A DNA stretch of 7,491 nt, from positions 1 through 7,491 of the forward strand of contig CAYVZF010000062.1 of NCBI GenBank assembly GCA_964456095.1, written 5' to 3'. This document shows positions 1-5,801 of the stretch, one piece after another (the stretch's first letter is position 1; every line of letters begins with the position of its first letter). Made by a program: the position numbers and the translations under genes. Source of the DNA: CANRPC01 sp964456095 (GTDB taxonomy: Bacteria > Bacillota_I > Bacilli_A > RFN20 > CAG-449). The notes below the pieces were generated by a model, which was not told the DNA's origin, did not search any database, and saw only the letters and a list, made by a program, of their open reading frames with translations.

Positions 1-69
1 AGTAAAAAAGCAAACATAGTATTAATGAAAAAGGTTAAAAATATTGAAAAAATATTCAATATAATGTAA
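1..69 (+). CDS. Possible C-terminal end of an upstream gene (partial)
   Basis: Frame 1 is open from the window edge to a TAA at 67-69 and gives 22 residues ending KIFNIM; the other two plus frames hit stops within the first 20 bases. The stop lies 19 bases before the next start codon, a spacing like that of the other genes in this operon. The fragment is Lys- and Ile-rich and too short to assign to a family. A 22-codon open frame can occur by chance, so this is tentative. If it is real, the downstream ywiB-argS-rpoE-fba run is probably transcribed from further upstream. Confidence 0.4.
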   Translation, partial: SKKANIVLMKKVKNIEKIFNIM

Positions 70-88
70 TATCATTACGGGAGAAGAT

Positions 89-514
89 ATGGAAACTATT
101 AAAGCAAAGATGAAGTCTTTGACAACTTCTATCGATGGAGAAACTACAATTCTTAAATATGTTGGTAATGAATGCATATTGATTAACAATCATGATAGAA
201 AGTTTGTATTTGATTCTACTGATGGTAAAATGTTTGTATTTATCAAAACGGAAGAAGAAAAAAAGATTCGTGAAGTATTTAATGATACTGAAGTTGAAAT
301 TTCTTTTTTTAAAGAATCTAAAGGAAATTTGATTATTTCAAAAAAAATTGGATCAAAAAAAATGAATGCAAAGTTTGATATTGAATATGATACGTTTAAA
401 GTTGAAAAAGATATTATTCATGTTAAATATAAAATAATTGATGGAATCAGTTCATCTTACTTATCAAAAGTTGAAATATTTATGGAAATAGGAGGTAATA
501 ATGTTAACAATTGA
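89..514 (+). CDS. ywiB: DUF1934 family protein (YwiB-like beta-barrel)
   Basis: 141-residue soluble protein without a signal peptide or membrane segment. It resembles the DUF1934/YwiB family, small calycin-like beta-barrel proteins of unknown biochemical role in Firmicutes. Seen in the sequence: alternating short beta-type stretches, and the family's most recognisable block at residues 91-102 (KMNAKFDIEYDT) followed by a strand ending VKYKI (112-116). The length is normal for the family. The ATG is preceded by GGGAGAAG at 79-86, a good ribosome binding site. The 3' end overlaps the argS start by 14 bases, so the two are probably translationally coupled. Location directly before argS is the same as in B. 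subtilis and supports the call. It stops at TGA (512-514), the only TGA stop among the complete genes here. The molecular function is unknown. Confidence 0.8.
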   Translation: METIKAKMKSLTTSIDGETTILKYVGNECILINNHDRKFVFDSTDGKMFVFIKTEEEKKIREVFNDTEVEISFFKESKGNLIISKKIGSKKMNAKFDIEYDTFKVEKDIIHVKYKIIDGISSSYLSKVEIFMEIGGNNVNN

Positions 515-2132
515 GGAAAAATTAAAAGCCGCGATTCATGAAGCATTATTGAAGATGGGACAGGATGTTCCAGAGGATAAAATTATCATAGAAAGATCAA
601 AAGAAAAAGCACATGGTGATTATGCAACAAATATTGCACTTCAATCTGCGAGAATTTTTAAAAAATCTCCTCAACAAATCGCTAATGAATTAATTAATGT
701 ATTAGCCTTAGATTTTGTTGAAAAAGTTGAAGTTGCAGGGCCAGGATTTATTAATTTCTTTATTAAACAAGATTCTCTTTCTTCTTTGATTAAAGTTATT
801 TTAGAAAAGAAAGATGATTATGGTAGAAGTAATGTTGGTGAAGGTAAAAAAATTAATGTTGAGTTTGTTTCCGCGAATCCTACAGGTGATTTACATTTAG
901 GGCATACTCGTGGAGCTGCACTTGGTGATTCTATTTGTAGAATGTATTCATTTATCGGCTATGATGTTACAAGAGAATTCTATGTAAACGATGCAGGTAA
1001 TCAAATAGCTAATTTAGCCAAATCGATTTTTGTTAGATATCATGAAGAATTTGGTGATAATTCATTATCGATGCCGGAAGATGGTTATTATGGTGAAGAT
1101 ATTAAAGATATAGCGCGTATTATTAAAAATGAATTTGGTGATAAGTTTTTAAATATGAATGATGAAACATTCACATATTTAAAAAAGCGTGGTACAGAAT
1201 TAGAATTAGCTAAATTAAATAAAGATTTAACGATGTTTAGAGTTAATTTTGATGTTTTTACTTCTGAATTAGATATTAGAAAAGCAGGTTTAATTGAAAT
1301 GGTTTTAGATAAAATGAAACCTTATATTTATGAAAACGAAGGTGCAACATTTTTAAAAACAACTGACTTTAGTGATGATAAAGATAGAGTAATAGTTAAA
1401 ACTGATGGTTCTTATACATATTTATTACCTGATATTGCATATCATTATGACAAGATTTCTAGAGGATTTAGTCTACTAGTTGATTGTTTAGGTGCGGATC
1501 ATCACGGTTATATTAACCGTATGAAATCATCGCTTCAAATGCTTGGATATACACCTGATATTTTAGAAATTGAACTAATCCAAATGGTTCGTTTGTTTAA
1601 AGATGGAAAAGAATATAAGATGTCTAAAAGAACAGGCAATGCGGTTTCTATGAGAGAATTATGTGATGAGGTTGGTGTTGACGCAGTAAGATACTTCTTT
1701 GTTTCACGTGCAGGATCTTCACATTTGGATTTCGATTTGGATTTAGTTTCAAAAATGGATTCATCAAATCCGGTATTCTATGCTCAATATGCTCATGCTA
1801 GACTTTCTAAGGTATTAGAGCAAAATGAAGACATTACTATTGATGATACTGGTAAATATTTAACTTCAGAAACAGAAAAGAGTTTAATGAAAGTAATGGG
1901 TGATTTCTCGAAAGAAGTTGTAGGCGCAGCACTTACGCGTTCACCCTATAAATTAACTAATTATATTCAAAAATTAGCGAGCTTAATTCATGAATTCTAT
2001 ACTGTTTGTCGTATTGTGGATAGAGAAAATATTGAAGTTACTTCAAGTAGATTAGGACTTGCAAAAGCAGCAAAACAAGTTATGAAAAATGCTTTAAATC
2101 TCATTGGTGTTAGTGCACCTGATAGAATGTAG
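501..2132 (+). CDS. argS: Arginyl-tRNA synthetase
   Basis: Cytoplasmic class I aminoacyl-tRNA synthetase that charges tRNA-Arg with arginine using ATP. 543 residues, close to the usual bacterial length of about 550-560. Domain order: N-terminal additional domain, roughly 1-115, with the typical AHGDYATN (37-44) and GPGFINF (80-86); Rossmann catalytic core with ANPTG (125-129), the HIGH signature as HLGH (132-135), YVNDAGNQ (161-168), GADHHG (331-336), and the KMSKRTG loop (373-379); then the DALR-type helical anticodon-binding domain beginning around NPVFYAQYAHAR (423-434) and ending in the characteristic GVSAPDRM. All catalytic motifs are intact. The ATG has GGAGG at 491-495, five bases upstream, inside the end of the ywiB-like gene. 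It is followed by rpoE, whose ribosome binding site overlaps the argS stop codon. Confidence 0.98.
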   Translation: MLTIEEKLKAAIHEALLKMGQDVPEDKIIIERSKEKAHGDYATNIALQSARIFKKSPQQIANELINVLALDFVEKVEVAGPGFINFFIKQDSLSSLIKVILEKKDDYGRSNVGEGKKINVEFVSANPTGDLHLGHTRGAALGDSICRMYSFIGYDVTREFYVNDAGNQIANLAKSIFVRYHEEFGDNSLSMPEDGYYGEDIKDIARIIKNEFGDKFLNMNDETFTYLKKRGTELELAKLNKDLTMFRVNFDVFTSELDIRKAGLIEMVLDKMKPYIYENEGATFLKTTDFSDDKDRVIVKTDGSYTYLLPDIAYHYDKISRGFSLLVDCLGADHHGYINRMKSSLQMLGYTPDILEIELIQMVRLFKDGKEYKMSKRTGNAVSMRELCDEVGVDAVRYFFVSRAGSSHLDFDLDLVSKMDSSNPVFYAQYAHARLSKVLEQNEDITIDDTGKYLTSETEKSLMKVMGDFSKEVVGAALTRSPYKLTNYIQKLASLIHEFYTVCRIVDRENIEVTSSRLGLAKAAKQVMKNALNLIGVSAPDRM

Positions 2133-2144
2133 GAGGATAACGAG

Positions 2145-2519
2145 ATGGAAAAATCAAATTTAGATGTAGCATATGATATCATGCTAAAAGCAACTGGACC
2201 TATGAATTTCCAAAATTTATGGAATGAAATTTGTTTGGTTCAAGGATATTCAGAAGAAGAAGCAAGTAATAGAATGGCAAAATTCTATACTAATTTATTT
2301 ATGGATGGACGTTTTATTACTTTAGGTGATAATATTTGGGACTTACGTGATAGTTATACATTTGACAAAGTTCATATTGATATGAATGATGTTTATCATG
2401 ATGAAGATGAAGAAGAAATCGTTGATGAAGATGAAGAAGAATCATTAGCTGACGAAGAAGATGATGATGAAGATGAAGAAGATGAAGACGATGACTTCGA
2501 TGAATTTGAAGAAAAATAA
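2145..2519 (+). CDS. rpoE: DNA-directed RNA polymerase delta subunit
   Basis: Accessory RNA polymerase subunit of Firmicutes that binds the core enzyme, reduces non-specific nucleic-acid binding and increases polymerase recycling and promoter selectivity. 124 residues. Residues 1-75 form the HARE-type winged-helix domain (LDVAYDIM, FQNLWNEI, GRFITLGDNIWDLR). Residues 86-124 are an extremely acidic disordered tail: 31 of 39 residues are Asp or Glu. The tail is much shorter than in B. subtilis, where the protein is about 173 residues. The lysine-rich patch that precedes the acidic tail in B. subtilis is absent here: the domain passes through VHIDMNDVYH straight into acid. AGGAGG at 2131-2136 overlaps the argS TAG stop and lies eight bases before the ATG. 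The tail is built almost wholly of GAT and GAA codons, giving a near-repetitive DNA tract. Confidence 0.95.
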   Translation: MEKSNLDVAYDIMLKATGPMNFQNLWNEICLVQGYSEEEASNRMAKFYTNLFMDGRFITLGDNIWDLRDSYTFDKVHIDMNDVYHDEDEEEIVDEDEEESLADEEDDDEDEEDEDDDFDEFEEK

Positions 2520-2547
2520 TTACTGGATGTTATAGGAGGATAAAATA

Positions 2548-3402
2548 ATGGCACTTGTAAATATGAAAGAAATGTTAATCGTAGCAAAAGAAGGAAAGTA
2601 TGCGATTGGTCAATTTAACATTAATAATGTTGAATGGACATCAGCTATATTAGATAAAGCGGAAGAATTAAGAACACCTGTTATTTTAGGAGTTTCTGCA
2701 GGAGCAAGTAAATATATGGGTGGATGGAATACAGTTGTTGGTATTGTTAGAGGTTTAATTATCGATCATAACATTACTGTTCCTGTTGCACTTCATTTAG
2801 ATCATGGTAGTAGTTTTGAAATGTGTAAAGCTGCGATTGATGCTGGTTTTACATCTGTAATGATTGATGGCTCTCATCATCCATTAGAGGAAAATATTGC
2901 AATGGTTAAACAAGTTGTTGATTATGCTCATTTACGTGGAGTTTCTGTCGAAGCTGAACTTGGTAAAGTTGGTGGACAAGAAGATGATGTTATCGCAGAA
3001 ACAATGTACGCTGATCCTGATGAATGTATACGTATGGTTAAAGAAACAGGTATTGATTGCTTAGCACCTGCTTTAGGATCTGTACATGGACCATATAAAG
3101 GTGAACCAAAATTAGGATTTAAAGAAATGGAATTAATCGGTAAAACATGTGGAGTACCACTTGTTCTTCATGGCGGAAGTGGAATTCCAGAAGATCAAAT
3201 TAAACGTTCAATTTCTTTAGGAACTGCAAAAATTAATGTTAATACTGAATCTCAACAAGCATGGACAAAAATTGTTAGAGAAGTGGTTAAAAATGATAGT
3301 GATGTTTATGACCCACGTAAAATAATTGGTCCTGGTAAAAAAGGTATTGCAAATGTTGTTGAAGAAAAATGTAAAATCTTTGGCTGCATTAATAAATTTT
3401 AG
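2548..3402 (+). CDS. fba: Class II fructose-1,6-bisphosphate aldolase
   Basis: Zinc-dependent aldolase that reversibly splits fructose 1,6-bisphosphate into dihydroxyacetone phosphate and glyceraldehyde 3-phosphate in glycolysis and gluconeogenesis. 284 residues, the usual size of the short Firmicutes FbaA type. Visible motifs: HLDHGSS (83-89) with catalytic Asp85 and zinc ligand His86; EAELG (135-139); the zinc ligand His180 in GSVHGPY; the zinc ligand and phosphate loop LHGGSG (207-212, His208); and KINVNTE (228-234), which binds the substrate phosphate. Tagatose-bisphosphate aldolases share this fold, so specificity rests on family resemblance and on synteny with rpoE as in B. subtilis. 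AGGAGG at 2534-2539 lies eight bases before the ATG. The gene after it starts 19 bases beyond its stop, with no terminator between. Confidence 0.95.
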   Translation: MALVNMKEMLIVAKEGKYAIGQFNINNVEWTSAILDKAEELRTPVILGVSAGASKYMGGWNTVVGIVRGLIIDHNITVPVALHLDHGSSFEMCKAAIDAGFTSVMIDGSHHPLEENIAMVKQVVDYAHLRGVSVEAELGKVGGQEDDVIAETMYADPDECIRMVKETGIDCLAPALGSVHGPYKGEPKLGFKEMELIGKTCGVPLVLHGGSGIPEDQIKRSISLGTAKINVNTESQQAWTKIVREVVKNDSDVYDPRKIIGPGKKGIANVVEEKCKIFGCINKF

Positions 3403-3420
3403 TTTTAAGGATTTTGTTTT

Positions 3421-5136
3421 GTGAAGAATATCATTTTAAATAAAATTAAAGAATATGATGTTATAACTATTTTTGGTCATATTTTTCCTGATGGAGATTG
3501 TTATGGATCACAATTAGGATTAAAGTATTTTATTGAAGAAAATTTCAAGGATAAAAAAGTGTATGCTTTAGGATCTGGATTTAAAAAAATGTTTCCTTTA
3601 ATAGGATATATGGATGAAGTAAGTGATGAAGTAATTAATTCATCACTTGCAATAGTTTTAGATTGTTCTACTGCTGATAGAGTAGAGGATAAAAGATTTA
3701 ATAATGCTAAAGAAGTGATTCATATAGATCATCATGTTAAATCAAATTCATTTTGCAATATATCTTATGTTGATGAGAATGCTGTTTCAACAACGGAAAT
3801 ACTAACTAATTTATTTGTTTTTTGGAATTTAAAAATTAATAAAAAAAGTGCATCTTCATTGATGCTCGGTTTAATTACTGATGGGGGAAGATTCTTATAT
3901 TCTCCAAGTGCAAGCGAATTTAATGTTGCTTCTATTTTAATTAAATCAGGCGCGGATTTAGAATCTATTTATGATATTTTATATGAAAGTGATATATCAG
4001 ATTTAGATATTAAAAAACTTGTTTATTCTTCATATAATATTCGTAATGGTGTTGTTTATACTTATTTTGATAACGATACTATTAAAAAATATAATAAAAC
4101 AGTTAATATAACTTCACAAACGGTTAATTATTTATCATCTATTAAAAACTATCCTGTTTGGGCTAGTTTTGCTCAAGATGAAAATGGATTTATTAAATGT
4201 GAATTTAGATGTAAAAAAGGATATGATGTTTCAAAATTAGCAATAACTCATAATGGTGGAGGTCATATTTGCGCCTCTGGTTGTACATTATCTTCTTTTT
4301 TAGAAATTGAAGGAGTTGTGAAAGAATTGGAAGATTTAGTTGTTGAACAAAAATATTTATCTTACTTAAATGAAATGATTGAATCTATAAAAAAAGCCAG
4401 AACAAGAATTTTAGAAGTTTATAATACACCTTTTGATGTAGAAATAAAGGATGATAACTCTCCTGTTACAAAAGCTGATAAAGAAGCAGATGAAATAATT
4501 AGAAAACATTTGAGTGAAAAATTTCCTAAAGTATCATTTTTAACTGAAGAGAGTGTTGATGATAAAAAAAGATTATTAAATGATTATGTTTTTATTGTTG
4601 ATCCTGTTGATGGTACAAAAGATTTTGTTTCTAGAAATGGTGAATTTACAACAAATATTGCATTATGTGAAAATCATGAAATAGTTGTTGGAGTAGTATC
4701 GATTCCTGTTACTGGTGAAATATATTATGCTGTTAAGAATGTGGGAGCTTATTATTTAAAAGATGATAATTCTAAACCTATTAGAATTCATGTTTCTGAT
4801 AAATTAGATGATTTAAAAATGTACATATCACGTTTTCACGCGACTGAATATGAAAAAGAATTAGCAAAAAATTCTTCTAAAATATCTATTGTTGAAGAAA
4901 GAGGTAGTTCTATTAAAGCATGTTTTATTGCTCATGGACTTGGTGATTTACATTGTAGACTTTCTGCTGGTACAAAAGAATGGGATACTGCCGCGATTCA
5001 AATTATTGTTGAAGAAGCTGGTGGAATATTTGTTAAACCAGATGGAACAAGATATAAATATAATAGAGAAGATGTATATAATAGAGAAGGATACATCATT
5101 GTAAATAGAAAAGAAAATATTATATTAAAAAAATAA
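3421..5136 (+). CDS. nrnA-cysQ: NrnA-type DHH/DHHA1 phosphoesterase fused to CysQ-type 3'(2'),5'-bisphosphate nucleotidase
   Basis: One uninterrupted 571-residue frame carrying two complete enzymes. Residues 1-310 match NrnA, which degrades 2-5 nt RNA and dephosphorylates pAp: motif I HIFPDGDCYGS (20-30; His20, Asp24, Asp26), Asp81 in VLDCS, the DHH triad (103-105), Asp154 in ITDGG, and the DHHA1 loop GGGHICASG (279-287). Residues about 314-571 match the lithium-sensitive inositol-monophosphatase superfamily, subgroup CysQ: SPVTKADKEAD (347-357), metal-binding TEES (375-378), DPVDGTKDFVSRNGEFTTNIAL-type signature from 394 (Asp394, Asp397), and EWDTAA (520-525, Asp522) followed by EEAGG. No catalytic residue appears missing in either half. 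The start is GTG with only a weak AAGG (3407-3410) ten bases upstream; it is supported because NrnA homology begins at once. It is the last gene before the terminator at 5150-5193. Likely joint role: clearing nanoRNA and pAp in the cytoplasm. Confidence 0.92.
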   Translation: MKNIILNKIKEYDVITIFGHIFPDGDCYGSQLGLKYFIEENFKDKKVYALGSGFKKMFPLIGYMDEVSDEVINSSLAIVLDCSTADRVEDKRFNNAKEVIHIDHHVKSNSFCNISYVDENAVSTTEILTNLFVFWNLKINKKSASSLMLGLITDGGRFLYSPSASEFNVASILIKSGADLESIYDILYESDISDLDIKKLVYSSYNIRNGVVYTYFDNDTIKKYNKTVNITSQTVNYLSSIKNYPVWASFAQDENGFIKCEFRCKKGYDVSKLAITHNGGGHICASGCTLSSFLEIEGVVKELEDLVVEQKYLSYLNEMIESIKKARTRILEVYNTPFDVEIKDDNSPVTKADKEADEIIRKHLSEKFPKVSFLTEESVDDKKRLLNDYVFIVDPVDGTKDFVSRNGEFTTNIALCENHEIVVGVVSIPVTGEIYYAVKNVGAYYLKDDNSKPIRIHVSDKLDDLKMYISRFHATEYEKELAKNSSKISIVEERGSSIKACFIAHGLGDLHCRLSAGTKEWDTAAIQIIVEEAGGIFVKPDGTRYKYNREDVYNREGYIIVNRKENIILKK

Positions 5137-5138
5137 AT

Positions 5139-5167
5139 GTATAAAAAATAAGAGAATTTCATATTAT
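5139..5167 (+). promoter_or_regulatory. Candidate sporulation sigma-E-type promoter for the yunB-yutH pair
   Basis: The B. subtilis sigma-E consensus has an ATA core at -35, about 16 bases, then CATACAnT at -10. Here ATA at 5141-5143 is followed 16 bases later by CATATTAT at 5160-5167, which agrees at five of the seven specified -10 positions. The predicted start of transcription falls about 5173-5176, inside the 3' arm of the terminator, so the transcript would lack the 5' arm and escape the hairpin. In B. subtilis yunB belongs to the sigma-E regulon. The DNA is AT-rich and chance matches are common, so this is a weak prediction. Confidence 0.28.
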
Positions 5168-5193
5168 TTACTATGAGATTCTCTTTTCTTTTT
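5150..5193 (+). terminator. Strong intrinsic terminator closing the ywiB-to-fusion operon
   Basis: A 14-pair stem with a single G-U wobble: arm 5150-5163 pairs with arm 5172-5185 around an 8-base loop (5164-5171). A U-rich tail TTCTTTTT follows immediately (5186-5193). It starts 13 bases after the fusion gene stop codon (TAA at 5134-5136), as expected for an operon end. An A-tract lies just upstream (5143-5148), so the element could also slow transcription from the other side. Its 3' arm contains the ATG at 5173, the apparent start of the yunB-like gene. Confidence 0.88.
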
Positions 5194-5793
5194 AGGTGTT
5201 TGTTTTCATTGTCATTAATATGTGTTATTACATACTTTATGATGAATTATTCTTCTAATAAATTGAAGAGTGTTTATTATGAAATTGGATTAAAGGAATG
5301 TAATAAGCATGTTTCATTATTAGTTGCGGATGTTATTGATAATAACATTGATGAAGAAGAATTTTCAAATAGCATGGTTTCAAATATTACTAGTACTTAT
5401 AAAGAATTCAATACTATATATTTACAATCAATTATTAAAAATGTTTCATCAGATTTGTATGATGTATTAAGCATTGATAATAATTATGATTATTTTTTAG
5501 AAATACCATTTTCTTTGGTTTATGATAATGTTTTGCTTTCATCATTAGGTCCTAATATTCCTATTAGATATAAATTGCTTACAGATGCAAAAGTTAATAT
5601 GATTTCTAATGTATCATCTTTTGGAATTAATAATGCTTTAGTTGAATTATTGTTAGAATTTGAATTTGATGTTTTAATATATATTCCATTAAATTCTAAA
5701 AGTGAAAAAATAATTATGAATATTCCAATTTATTCTTCGATTATTGAAGGTGATGTCCCTTCGATTGCTTTTGGAGAACATTCAATTATTTAG
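5173..5793 (+). CDS. yunB: Sporulation protein YunB-like (start uncertain)
   Basis: 206-residue membrane-anchored protein of the YunB family, a sigma-E-controlled mother-cell sporulation protein of unclear molecular role. One N-terminal membrane segment is visible at about 9-27, after Arg2 and Arg8; the rest should lie outside the membrane. The conserved core is clear: LLSSLGPNIPIRYK (121-134), SFGINNALVE (149-158), YIP (170-172), NIPI (183-186) and IEGDVP (191-196), which is the usual YunB pattern. It is shorter than the B. subtilis protein (about 250 residues), mainly before the core. The ATG at 5173 has no adjacent ribosome binding site and lies in the terminator's 3' arm. Alternatives are TTG at 5200 or 5209; AGGTG at 5194-5198 is ten bases before 5209, but that start shortens the membrane segment. 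The next gene's ribosome binding site overlaps its stop. Confidence 0.82.
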   Translation: MRFSFLFRCLFSLSLICVITYFMMNYSSNKLKSVYYEIGLKECNKHVSLLVADVIDNNIDEEEFSNSMVSNITSTYKEFNTIYLQSIIKNVSSDLYDVLSIDNNYDYFLEIPFSLVYDNVLLSSLGPNIPIRYKLLTDAKVNMISNVSSFGINNALVELLLEFEFDVLIYIPLNSKSEKIIMNIPIYSSIIEGDVPSIAFGEHSII

Positions 5794-5801
5794 GTGATAA
5801 T

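Noticed and set aside
35..72. Sigma-A promoter upstream of the ywiB-like gene (TATAAT at 60-65, or TTGAAA 44-49 with TAATAT 67-72)
   Set aside because: TATAAT pairs only with a poor -35 at a 19-base spacing, and the TTGAAA/TAATAT pair would start transcription within the ribosome binding site. A possible upstream coding end covers the same DNA. Not strong enough to annotate.
1997..2182. Minus-strand open frame across the argS end
   Set aside because: It lies wholly antisense to argS and the start of rpoE, shows no family motif and has no ribosome binding site of note; a shadow of coding DNA.
2396..2587. Minus-strand frame with a long poly-serine run
   Set aside because: It is the antisense of the GAT/GAA tract of the delta acidic tail; the serine run is an artefact of that tract.
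4889..5104. Plus-strand open frame in another phase inside the CysQ half
   Set aside because: It overlaps conserved CysQ motifs (EWDTAA, EEAGG) that are read in the fusion frame, so it is a shadow.
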